The notes under the pieces were generated by a model. That model searched no databases and was not told the DNA's origin. It was given only the letters and a program-made list of their open reading frames with translations. A DNA stretch of 64,000 nucleotides from Anaeramoeba flamelloides (lineage: Eukaryota > Metamonada > Anaeramoebidae), in NCBI GenBank assembly GCA_027625915.1, contig JANTQA010000063.1, positions 2,542,001-2,606,000 on the forward strand. The letters run 5' to 3'. Positions 20,368 to 31,493 of this stretch are shown piece after piece. A program made the position numbers and the translations under genes. Numbering within the stretch: position 1 is the first letter of the stretch; each line of letters starts with the position of its first letter.

Positions 20368-21867
20368 CAAATTCGAAATGAAGGTAGTTTTAAATTGTAT
20401 TTATAGATTTGGTTGAAAATAATATAATTGAATTATTTTTTGAAGTTTCTTCGTTTTTTCTTTTCGTAATTGATTATCCTTTTCAGGTTTCTGTGATTCT
20501 ATTAAGGTTCCCAATTAAAAACAAAATTTGATTTTTTATTTCCTTTTTACTTTTTTTTCTCAAATCGGTTTGAGATATTTGATCAAATGTTGTTTTTTAA
20601 AAAACTCGTCGAAAAGAATCTTATTTTTTTCTATCTTTTTTAATTTATTGTTTTAGTTTAATTCTGTTTACAGTTGTCAAAATAATACGTTAGGATAAGT
20701 TTAATACAGCTTCAAAATTAAAAGTTGTGATTATCATTTATAGAAGACGTATACATTAACATATCAAAGAAACCGACAGTAATCCATAAGTAAATATTGT
20801 GTTGGTTTCTTAAAGAACTACTACGTATTTAAAAACGAAAATCTAATAAATAAAGGATCAAAATTGTAAAATTTCTTTAAAAAAAAGAGAAAAATTTTGA
20901 TCATAATTTTTAACAACAAATAGAGGAAAAAAATATAAAAAAATTGAGAAAATTCCGAAACAATTTACACAAATTATTTTAGTAATTTAGATTTTCCGAA
21001 AAAAATCAAAAAGTTTACCTTCAAAATTGTTTTTATTTTCTGTAAACGATTAGATAGTCAAATATATTTTGGGTTCGAACAAGAAGAAAAAAATAAACAG
21101 GGATTATATTTTGAAACACAGATCATAGCTTGGGCATCCAATTTTGATCGCTGTAGATCTTTTAAAAGCTTTTTTTTGTAACAATTAAACTAACTTTTTG
21201 TATCATGTATTTTTCAGCATAATGTGTATTCTCCTCTATTAATCTTTCTCTTTTGTATTTGGACTCAAAAAAAAGGAAAATTTCATTTTTAAACAAACTT
21301 CAAAATTAATATCGAGTTGAAGACAAATCAGTACAGGAACAAAAAAACGTATCCTTACACCGAAAACAAGATCATCATTTTTCATAACCTTTAGGTATTG
21401 TAAACTCTATAATTATGTGTTGGTTACTATTCCTAATTTACTTGGTGAGATCAATTTAAAAATAGGGAGTTTGGAGAACTAATTGAATTATGTAAAGTAA
21501 ATAGAAAAAGAATTTCACTTCATTTCCAATAACCTTTTTCCAAAATTAAATAGAGAGAGTAAATTATAACATAATTCTTTGACAACTCTATTTACATTTT
21601 TGAAAATTTTCAATTAAAAATTTTTTACCTTTTAATGATTAAATACTAATTGAATAAACATAAAATTTCTTTTTTCTGATTTTGTAAACTTTTGCCTGTT
21701 TTGATCCGGAAAAAATAAAAATAAAACAAATGATATCCACACACTCAGTGAAGATTTGAGTTAGGAGTGATACAAGGTTTTATAACGAAATATCAATTTT
21801 TTCCCACAACCAAATATACCTTTTTATCTGAGAATTCAGTTAAAAAAGTTAAGCCAGCTACAAAAAA

Positions 21868-22251
21868 GTGAAATATGGTTTTTAATTGCGAATAGAAAAC
21901 GAAAATTAAAATCAATTAAAAGAAGAAATCAATTGACTTCAAAGAATCATTCATTATATTATTATTACAAAAAAGCCAACATACATAATTGAAACACTAT
22001 TTCGTATTGAAATTATACACGTATTTTTGCGATTTTTAAAAATAGTTGAATTTTTCTCTCAAATTTTTAATAAATGGATCAATCAAAGAAAAATCCCAAC
22101 CAATAGATAGTATTACAGTAACTGTTATTTGTTTACGTTAACTCAATTTTTTCTTTAATCATTTATTTTTTCTGTTATTAATTGATCTTATACTTTGACT
22201 GTCCAGATTCGATAAAGGCTTCCAATTAATAATCAGGTTTCTCTTTTTTCC
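21868..22251. mobile_element. ~400 bp inverted-repeat element, copy 1 (diverged)
   Basis: GTGAAATATGGTTTTTAATTG at the left and GGCTTCCAATTAATAATCAG towards the right. Colinear with the better preserved copy at 42060-42459 (shared AATTAAAAGAAGAAA, GATCAATCAAAGAAAAA, ATAGATAGTATTA). Confidence 0.5.
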
Positions 22252-22866
22252 AAATGTGTTAATTCAAAATTAATTAAAAAACCAACAAGTTTAATTGAGG
22301 TATTTAGAAAATAACTATTTGATTCTCCTACACTCATCAGTTAACCAGAACTTTTAACACTTAGAACAAATTCTTTGTGTTTAGCTTTCTCTTTGTAAAA
22401 AACAAAATAATTCGAGTTGAAAATTCTTCTATGTTCCAAGCCTTATGTTTCAATCTTTAATATTATCTAACTTGGTTGATTTCAGTTACAAATTTTCTTT
22501 GAGGTAATACTGTTATTTGTATTATACAAGTTAAAAATTTTTCATTTCCAATTAGATTTTTTTTATACCATTTAAAACGAAACCACAAAATTGACAACCT
22601 AATTCTTTGAGAACTGTATTTCCAAGAAAAATATGGAAAATGAAGTGAAATTTTTTTCCGATTTAGATTTCAAATACAAGTTTACCTTATTTTTTCACAC
22701 GGCTATATTTGCAAAAGTTACTTTCTATTTTCAAAATCAGTGGCTCATAAGAAAAATAGAAATTGTTATTTTATTTGAACACGATAATTGATTTTCTTAA
22801 CTCTCTTCTTTTGTATTTTCTTTTATTAAAATAATCAATAAAGACTGTAATAAATAAAATACTGAT

Positions 22867-23091
22867 AAATTCAAATAAATTAAATAAAAATTCTTGTTCA
22901 ATTGCCGATTTTGGAATCTCATATCTCAACAAATAAAAACAAACTCAAGAGAAAGAATGTTTTGAAGGAGAACCAATTTTTAAAAGTTTTTTAACATTTA
23001 AAAGAATATAAAATGTTTTCTTCAAAGCTTGTGTAAAAAAATTTGTAAAATGGAAAATGCAGTGAAAATTTTATGATATTTATTTGAATTT
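22867..23091. mobile_element. 225 bp repeat with short inverted termini, copy 1
   Basis: Ends AAATTCAAATAAAT and its complement ATTTGAATTT. The interior (GAGAAAGAATGTTTTGAAGG, AGAATATAAAATG) is nearly the same as in copy 2 at 50746-50970, far more alike than most repeats here. Confidence 0.65.
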
Positions 23092-23811
23092 TCAGTAAAA
23101 AAGAAATTTTTGAATTCTTGAAATAACAAAAAAATTACATCGCTTGATCATATCGATATTGACCCAATTAAAAGTCACTGTTTCAATGTGAAATTAAAAA
23201 ATAGGAAAGGAAAATATAAAATATTTCGATCATAAAATTACAGAAAAAGTCCCAAAAAAAACACTTTTGTGAAAATTTTGGTTTTTATTATTTTTTGTTG
23301 AAAAATAGAGTTATTTCCAAAATCATGAACTGAAAAAACAAGTGTCTTCAACACCACCTTAATTACAACCTCTTATTATCTCTGAGATTTGTTTTAAGAA
23401 GATATTTTGATTAAAATAATAAATGTAAATTTTTAGAGATTTTGGTAATTTTAGGACACTTTTTTCAAAAAAGGGTTTTATTTGAAAAAAAAGAGTAAAA
23501 AGTTCTCTAATCCCAAATTACCTTTTTGAACAAAGACCATCATTAGTACCCATATAAGAAGTGACACTTTTAAAAAATGGATTCTATCTCTCTGTAATTA
23601 AAAATGTAAAATTTGTTAACTTTGAAAAATTTGTCAAAAAAAATTCATTTCTTTTTTTTGTTTTATTAAATTACTATTTAATTCTTCTCTAGTTCTTTCT
23701 ATCTTTAATTTTTTTTTTTTTTGTTTTACAGAAAATATTCTTGATTCCTTTAAATAATATCATAATTTTATTCACCAAATATATTTTCACTCTCAAAATT
23801 CGCAAAATCAA

Positions 23812-24897
23812 ATGAATATTTTAGTCACAGGAAGTACAGGACATGTTGGATCTAACTTAGTACGAGCCCTTGTTGATCATTGCAAGCCAAGTACCAAAAT
23901 CAACTGTTTAATCTTGAAACATGAGGAGAAGCACCTCAAGAAATGGTTTGGCAATTTGCCCTTAAATTTCATTGCAGGCGACCTGACAAATTACAAATCG
24001 ATGCAAAGTGCGATGAAGGGAATTGATCAGATATACCATTGCGCAGGCCTTGTAGGGATCAACCAAACCCAGACCATGAAGGACATGTGGAAAGTGAATG
24101 TTCTGGGATCGAGGAATTTGTCAAAGGCTGCTGTAAACTCGGGCACTGTTCAAAAAATGGTTCAGGTCTCGACATGCCACATCCTCCAGGACGAAAATGG
24201 AAGCGACTTTGTAACCAACGAGGGGCTCTATGATCCATGCGACGAAATCCACACAGAGTATGATCTTGTCAAGACTCTCGCTGACTTGGAATCGATGAAG
24301 TTCATGGCAAGAGGTGGGCTCGACTTGTGCTTTGTGCACCCCTCGGGCGTCATTGGGAAATATGATTGGAAGCTAAACGGGCACATCAGTCAGACAATCA
24401 AGGACTGCGCCGAGGGCAAATTGCCATGCATGCCCAGTACAGGCGGTTCTGGGTTTGTTTCTGCCGAGGACCTCGCACACGTGCTCATAGCTACCATGGA
24501 AAGAGGGAAAAAGTTCCACCGATACTTGGCCTCCAATGAAACACTTGGTGTCGTTGAGTTGTTAGGAATCATCTCACGCGAAACTGGGTGCAAATTGCCC
24601 AGAAAATTGCCATTGTCCTTTATCGAAAAATTGGCCACTTGCAAGGACTGGATTAATAAAAATGTTTTTAATGTAAACAAAAGATGGAAACAAGCCCAAT
24701 CTTTCGGAAGAGAATCGTTAGGGATCGTCAGAGCTCAAATTGAATATGATAAGTCAGTCACAGAACGCGAATTGGGAATCAAGTTGGGTTCAATTGAGAA
24801 AAGTATCGTCCAACAAATCAATTGGATGAGAGAAATTGGGTTGGTGAAGCTGAAAAAAAAGGTGAAAGAGTCTTCACCAATTCGTGTATATGTCTAG
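23812..24897 (+). CDS. NAD(P)-dependent epimerase/dehydratase-type reductase (extended SDR, dihydroflavonol-reductase-like)
   Basis: One uninterrupted exon, 361 residues, stop TAG. The N-terminus is a Rossmann fold with TGSTGHVG (GxxGxxG, residues 7-13) at once after the start Met, an acidic GDLTN at 56-60, and YHCAG near 75-79. Catalytic SDR residues are visible: Ser/Thr at 120-121 in VST and YDLVK (Y150, K154), followed by the HPSGVIG segment (176-182) typical of the dihydroflavonol-4-reductase / NAD-dependent epimerase group. Length fits the family. The substrate cannot be read from sequence; sugar-nucleotide, steroid or aldehyde/ketone reduction are all possible. Base use differs sharply from every other gene here: codon third positions are often G or C and homopolymer inserts are absent. 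With no introns, this suggests acquisition from a bacterium or an unusually highly expressed gene. A poly(A) signal AATAAA lies at 24986-24991. Confidence 0.9.
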   Translation: MNILVTGSTGHVGSNLVRALVDHCKPSTKINCLILKHEEKHLKKWFGNLPLNFIAGDLTNYKSMQSAMKGIDQIYHCAGLVGINQTQTMKDMWKVNVLGSRNLSKAAVNSGTVQKMVQVSTCHILQDENGSDFVTNEGLYDPCDEIHTEYDLVKTLADLESMKFMARGGLDLCFVHPSGVIGKYDWKLNGHISQTIKDCAEGKLPCMPSTGGSGFVSAEDLAHVLIATMERGKKFHRYLASNETLGVVELLGIISRETGCKLPRKLPLSFIEKLATCKDWINKNVFNVNKRWKQAQSFGRESLGIVRAQIEYDKSVTERELGIKLGSIEKSIVQQINWMREIGLVKLKKKVKESSPIRVYV

Positions 24898-24985
24898 ATT
24901 TATTTTGAAAATTTGGAAAAAAAAAAATCATTTTTTTTAGATCTTTTAATTATTTTTTAATTATTTTGATTTTTTCTACAACACC

Positions 24986-24991
24986 AATAAA
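24986..24991 (+). terminator. Poly(A) signal of the reductase gene
   Basis: AATAAA lies 89 bases after the stop codon in the locally less A/T-monotonous context CACCAATAAACAACTAC. Canonical hexamers are common by chance at this base composition, so support is only positional. Confidence 0.35.
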
Positions 24992-26556
24992 CAACTACAA
25001 TTAAAAATCTTGATGTCGTTTAGTTTTTTTTATTATTATTTTTTTTTATTTTTTATTCTTTTTGAAGGGACTAACAAAAGGAAAAAAATCTTTTAGTAAA
25101 TTTCAAAAAAAAAAAATATTTCTTCTTGAAAATAAAAAATGAAGAATAAATCTGATTATTCAAACACAACCTTACCTTAAATAATATTTACAGGAATGAA
25201 TTATTATTGATAAAAGTTTGATCCATTTTTCGACATTTTTGGAAAGTTCAAAAATTAACATATATCCTAATTACTGATATTAAAAAAAGTCTGAAAATTA
25301 TTTTTTTAGGTTTTTAGATTTAAAATTTTTTTAAAGTTTTTTATTTTAATAAAGTTTTTATTATTTTTACAAAAGACATATTCTTCTTACCCCAGCCTTC
25401 ACCTCACCCCTTTAAGTCCAAGTCTCCACTTTATTATAAAATAAAACTTGATGAAAGTTTTAATTCTGAAAAAAAATTTTAACATTGTAAAAATAGATAA
25501 CATCTAAACGTTCTCAAAAAGTCCTCACTTTTCAAAAATAAATTAATTTTATAAACAAATTATTTTTTTAAAATATGAAAGGAATCTTGTTACAAAGTGA
25601 AGAAATTGAACAAAAAAAAATAATAATAAATAAGTTGAAAAATAAAAATCCTAGGTTTTGGAATAACGGCGTATAAAAAATCAACTTTATTTCAAAAAAA
25701 AAAAAAAATACAATAATTATTATTAACTTGAAAAAACATCATTTATTTATTATACATACATTTCAATTCACTTTTTTTTATTCATTGTAAAAAAAATACT
25801 AGAAAAGACAAACAAAGAATCGAATGAAAAATTATCCCAAGATTTTTTTTTTAAAAACCATAAAAAATTCGACTTTTAATCATTAAGAAAATAATTTTAA
25901 TTTGATTATTTTTTATGAATCATTAACCACCCAATCTTCATTATTTTACTGAGCTATTAATAACCCAAAGATTAAAAGTATCAATCGACCTTTCTAATTA
26001 ATTATTGTTTTTTTTTTAAATAGTTTCAAACAGATAATATCAATTCAAATTAATAATTATAATAACATAGAATAAATAAATATTATCAATTGGCATATTT
26101 TTGAACCAATATTTCCTTATTTATACTCTTAACAAATAAAAAAAAAATTATAATCTTTTCTATTAGAAGAAATTTAAATAATTATTAAAAATAAAAGAAA
26201 CAATCAATTTTTTAGGATCTTCAATATTAGAACTTTTGATTTATTTTTCTTGTATTTGTTTACTTAAGATAAGTTTTTCGATTGTGATTTGTTGTTTGAA
26301 ATTCTTAGAAATCACAAAAAGAGATTTATTTAAAATAAAAACATTTTACTACGATTTTTTATTACTTTTTGATCCTAAATTCTAATTATCCCTCTTAAAT
26401 AGATTGTTTTTTTTTTTTTTTTGGGATATAATTGTTAAAAGGAAACCCCCCCGAAAATCAAAAAAACATATCTCTAAAGCAGTTCAAGTTTTTTATTTAA
26501 TAATTAAATTGTCCATTGATAGAAATAATTAGGCATTGAATCAGAAAAAATAAATC

Positions 26557-26755
26557 TACAGTCAATTCCACTTTTAATGTACAACATGCAAAGAAATTTA
26601 AAGTGCAATAAAAACCACAAATTAAGGCACAAAATTCAGATTCTAGTAAAATAAATTGTAAAAAAAAATTATCCAAATTTTGTTCCTTAATTTGAGATTT
26701 TCTTGTGACGTAAATTTTGTTGAAAGTTTATATCTTTAAAGTAGAACTGATTGTA
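26557..26755. mobile_element. P200 palindromic element, copy 3 (diverged)
   Basis: TACAGTCAATTCCACTTTTA ... AAGTAGAACTGATTGTA, the same foldback layout with more mismatches between the arms than copies 1, 2 or 7. Confidence 0.7.
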
Positions 26756-27818
26756 TAAGAGTTATTCCCAATTAATCACCTTAACTTTAAAATATTGAAA
26801 TTTATTGAATAAATATATTCAAAAAAATAATATATGATAAAAAGAGTAAAATTTAGATATTATTTTTTAAAGCCTGTAAAAGCTACATAATCACTGTTAA
26901 TTATATTATACATATAGTTATTTTTTAATTTACCGAAATAATTATTTATATAAAAAGATAATGCGGAAAATGATTAGTTTGATGCCCATCCCCAATTAAG
27001 TTCAATTATCAAAAAATAATTTATGATCATTAAAGTTCCATCATTTCACCCCCACCCATCCACACTCACATATTTTCAAATAATTTCTTTATAAAACAAC
27101 CATTCCTAAATTGTAAATATTGAGCGATTATATTCAAATTTAAATCATATGAAGAGAGATTAAATTGATACATCTGCAGATGAAAAAAATATTGTAATAA
27201 TAAAATACACCAATCTTTCGAAAAAAAGAAAAATAGATGAATTAGACCGCTTCACATTGAACTATAAAAAGAAGAAAAAACTAATACACAATAAAAAAGT
27301 CAATCAAATAAACTAAAAATTGTAATTTCAGGTTTAGAGTCAAAAATATCAAGAATTTTTGCTGAAAATGAACATAAAAGAAATCTATGAAATAACTATA
27401 AAAAACTTTTTGGCCATTGGTTCTAAATTTTTTATTTAAAAAAAGGAATTCTAACCCAAATAACATATATAACTTTAAATTGTAAATGTATTAGTTTTCA
27501 ATTACTTTGTGTTTTTTCTTATATTCAATTTTAAAATCATTTATTTTTGAAATTCTTAATTTTTCTTTTTCGGCAATAAATTGCTGAATCTTAGTTTAAA
27601 AAAATAAATGATTTTTTAAAGATTCTTCGAATGAAATTTTCTAGAAACCCAAACACACTTAGATATCCTTTGAATTAAAAAGTACACATTTATTCATTCA
27701 AAATACCCCACCAGATAAAGAGAACTGAAAAACAAAACTTAATGATATATCAATATCAAAATAAGCAAGGCTTCTGATTTTCTACAGGAGATCGAGGACT
27801 TAAATATAATATTGGTCA

Positions 27819-27833
27819 CAACACACACATACA

Positions 27834-27914
<81 letters not shown>

Positions 27915-27915
27915 C

Positions 27916-27943
<28 letters not shown>
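27819..27943. repeat. Compound AC/TA microsatellite
   Basis: CA repeats with three early CATA interruptions, then about 13 TA units that lead straight into the ~570 bp element at 27941. Confidence 0.95.
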
Positions 27944-27947
<4 letters not shown>

Positions 27948-28510
27948 CGATTTCACTCAAAAGGGCTAAGCCTAAAATGAAAAATTAACCTTTTTTTTAA
28001 GAATCAACCAATAAAAGATTGCTTAGAAATAATAAAAATACTGAAATTTGGATTAGAGTTGATAACTATAAGAAATACCTAAAAAAAGCATAAATTTTTA
28101 AAAAAAATTAATATGTTAAAAAATTATTACCTTCTTTCATTGAAAAGTCCTGTAGAAAATTTTTCAATCTCTTTGTAAAATTAAAATTGTAGACTAAAAT
28201 ATTTTTCAACAATAAATGTATCAATTTTAAAATTAAATACAAATATTCAGTTTTATTAAAGTTAATTTGGAGTTTTAGAATATTTCTTATTTTCAAATTC
28301 AATATTCTTAATTATAATATAAAAAAGAAAAAGAAATAAAAAAAAAAAAAAAACAAAACAAGTAAAAAAAAAAAAAATTCTACATAAATTAGAAAAAAGG
28401 ATCTTGATCTAACAATTGAATATGGAATTTATGAAGAATAATGAATAAAACTCATATCATATCTTCTGTTTATCCAATAAAACTGGGTTAATCTGATTGA
28501 AAATTAGTTG
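27941..28510. mobile_element. ~570 bp inverted-repeat element in TA repeats, copy 1 (eroded right end)
   Basis: Begins ATAAACTCGATTTCACTCAA at the end of a TA microsatellite. Colinear with 34786-35362 through the A-rich centre to AATAAAACTGGGTTAATCTG; the right tip is decayed. Confidence 0.6.
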
Positions 28511-30473
28511 ACTTTTATTAAAATCTAAGCTAAAAAAAATTTTTTTATCAACAATTTTTAACCGAGTTCAAACCAATATTCTTCAGAATTATTTAAAGTA
28601 TTTAATTTTAATTATTTAGCAATCAAGAAATAACAAATTGATTTCATACACATTGAATTCAAAATAGTATTTATTTCAAAAACCAATAAAAGTGCTTCTA
28701 ATCAATATGTATACCAACCTTAAAAATATCTTTATCAAATTTTATGAAATATAAATCTTGATACATAACAATATTATATAAATAATTTCATAAAGTTCCT
28801 ACAAAATATTTTCTTGGAACCATTATTTCAAAATGTGTATACATTGGTTTTTATCCCCCCCTTCTTTTTTTATTTTTATTTTTGAGTTAATTTTTTATTA
28901 AAAAAAGATAATATTATTTATTATAATTATCACAAATATAGTATTACATAGATATAACCAGAATATTTAAATCTTGGGCAATTATCATTTGAAATGAAAA
29001 AAGAATTTTTTTGATGAGCTATTTATAATCTAAGTTTATTTATGAACCAGATATTTTTTTTTAATTTTTCGAGTAACACTTTCTTAAATGTTTATCACCA
29101 AGCAAAGATTAAATTTTGAAATTAACATTTAGGAACCAATGAAAAAATACCTTTTAAGGGACTATCCTTCTACGACAACAAGGCAAAATTTTAAAATATG
29201 TTATTGGTGGTATTCTCTACTTACAAATTTTGTATCTGCCAAGTGTCAAAAAATTCTGATCGACCAAGAAAGAAATAAAACAAAATTAATTTAGTCAGAT
29301 TAATTTTTTTTTTCCATTTTTTCTGAAAAAGAAAACATTTAAATTCTTTTTTTTTCTCACAATTTATCTATTTTTTACCCCTTTTATTGCAATTTTGCTC
29401 ATTATTATACTATAAAATTTCTTTGTTACCAGTAATATAAATATAAAGATTTTTTTTCTTTTTTGAGATAAAACTTTTGGTTAACCAAAAAAATTGATAT
29501 ATTCAATCGATTAAAAAATAAATATATTTTTTTAAGAAGAGTAGTTATAATAATCAAAGTTTTAAAGTCATGTAAAAATTTTACTCTGAAATTTTGTTCT
29601 TGTAGTAAGACAAAATTCGATTTTTTAAAATATAATTTTCTTGAAGAATTTGGGAATTAAATAATTGTATCCTCAAAATTCAAAATCAATTTTTTTCTAC
29701 CAAAAATGAATTAAATTGTTATAAGGAAGCTTGTGAATAAGACCAAACAATTTGTTAAAAAAATTTTTCAACAATTTTTTTTCATTTTCAGAAAATCAGA
29801 AAACAACTTTTTCAAACCTTTTAGAAAAATTTTTTTGTTTCATAGATCTCGATTTAATTGATAAATTGGAGTTAATCTTCTCCTAAATATTCATTTATTG
29901 AATCACCTATATCACAATTAGTTTTATTGGCTAAGATTTGAATTGAAATATTAATCAAAGAAAAAATTACCAAATAAAAAATTTGCTTTCGAAATCAATA
30001 CTTGCCAACATAAAACGAAAAATATATTTTCCCATTTTCAAGAATTAACTTAATTGTTAAACAAAATAATAGGTTATTTTTTTTCGTTTTATATTGGAAA
30101 CATGCAAATTTTTAATTTCAAAAAGGATACTCAGATCAATAAATTGTTTAAATGAGGCTAACTCATCCATTTCATAAGTCTAAACACAAATTACAAAAAA
30201 AAAAAATTTCAAGATCTTGACAAGATTTCATTTTATTTTCAAAAATGACTAATCCCCTAATTTTAATTTCCCTCAACGGGTTATTTTTAGAAACAAAAAA
30301 AAAATAAAGTTCATATATTAAAAATTTTTATCTTCTATTCAAAATTTACAGTTTTTTTAAAAAAATATGGAAAGATTAATAAATTCCAAAAATAATTTTC
30401 ATTATAAATGATTTATAAATAGATACGAAAAGATTAAATACATGTACATTATAATTATATACATATATATAAA

Positions 30474-30706
30474 TATAAGCCAAATTTCAAAATTAGGGGC
30501 AAATTTTATTATTATTATTATTTTCTTTTTTCATTTGTCTTTCAAAAAATAAAATGATTACACTACATTTTACTTTATTAGTCTATATTGATTATTATCA
30601 CTACACACTTTTGTAAAATACATTATTATTCAAAAAAAAAAAAAATAATTAAACAAATTTTTTTTCTGATGGAAAATCTGCGCCTATTTTTGAAATTTGG
30701 CTTATA
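30474..30706. mobile_element. ~230 bp inverted-repeat element, copy 2
   Basis: TATAAGCCAAATTTCAAAAT ... TTTTTGAAATTTGGCTTATA, TA-bounded termini of about 20 bp that pair well. Confidence 0.65.
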
Positions 30707-30924
30707 TATAAACTATTTTTCATAAATTTTGACTCACTTTATAATGTTAATGGGAGTTGTTTTGAGGGTTTATTCCAGTATTCTTAACAAAAAATATTTT
30801 CAGATTTTTGGATCAGAATAATTTTTTCTAATTTTTCAAATGTTAGTTTTGCTTTTTCAATTTTTTTTTTTCTTTTGTTTTTCTTTTGTTTTTCTTGAAA
30901 ACTTTTTCTTTTTCTTTGTTTTTG

Positions 30925-30928
<4 letters not shown>

Positions 30929-30976
<48 letters not shown>
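30929..30976. repeat. 48-base T homopolymer
   Basis: The longest pure T run in the window. Comparable A runs occur at 35169-35200, 45281-45320, 49807-49837 and 57958-57982. The exact lengths are unlikely to be reliable in an assembly. Confidence 0.9.
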
Positions 30977-31140
30977 CAAAAGATCATGTGAAAAAAAAAA
31001 GAGATCTTCGAAAAGACAAATAATCACTAAGAAAATTGAGACTATGTAATGTCTTTGAAAATGGATTTAATTATTCATAAAAAATATTGTTGTTCAACTT
31101 TTTTTCAGTGAAAGTTCATTAATAAAAAATCGGAAATACT

Positions 31141-31340
31141 CATTTCAAAAATTGTGACTCACTTTTTTTTAGTTTTTGGTTTTATTTTTTTTAATTTTTA
31201 ATATATCAGGCTTTTATAGATTTAGAATGACTTAAAAGTGAATTACAAATCATATTTAGTTATTAATTGTTCTTGAATACTAAAGGATAAATTTTTTTTT
31301 TCAAATTTATTATTTCAGGTGAGTCACAATTTTTGAAAAA
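31141..31340. mobile_element. ~200 bp inverted-repeat element
   Basis: CATTTCAAAAATTGTGACTCAC at 31141 and GTGAGTCACAATTTTTGAAA near 31319 are complementary arms. Related arm sequence occurs at 327-350 and 45795-45825. It ends about 150 bases past the pseudo-USP stop codon. Confidence 0.5.
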
Positions 31341-31493
31341 GAGTTTATATATAAGAAAATAATAAAATAAATTAATTTAATATATATATATATATATTTA
31401 AATAAAGACACATAATAAATACAAATATATATACATGCAATGATACAAAATAAAAATAATACATTATTATTTGTGGAAAATTAAGAAAAGAAA

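Larger units (their letters stand above)
18372..23811. other. Intergenic region between the Ras-BTB and reductase genes
   Basis: Repeats cover much of it: the TTAA element with nested T530 (18981-20367), the ~400 bp element (21868-22251), a diverged M176 relative (about 22530-22690) and the 225 bp repeat (22867-23091). A pyrimidine-rich TTTTTGTTTTACAG at 23716-23730 could be the acceptor of a 5' UTR intron of the reductase gene. No further gene is seen. Confidence 0.5.
24898..31493. other. 6.6 kb intergenic AT-rich region
   Basis: Contains P200 copy 3, the compound microsatellite with the ~570 bp element (27819-28510), a ~230 bp element (30474-30706), the T48 run and the ~200 bp element at 31141-31340. 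Apart from these I see only A/T-rich sequence with no coding signal. Confidence 0.55.
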
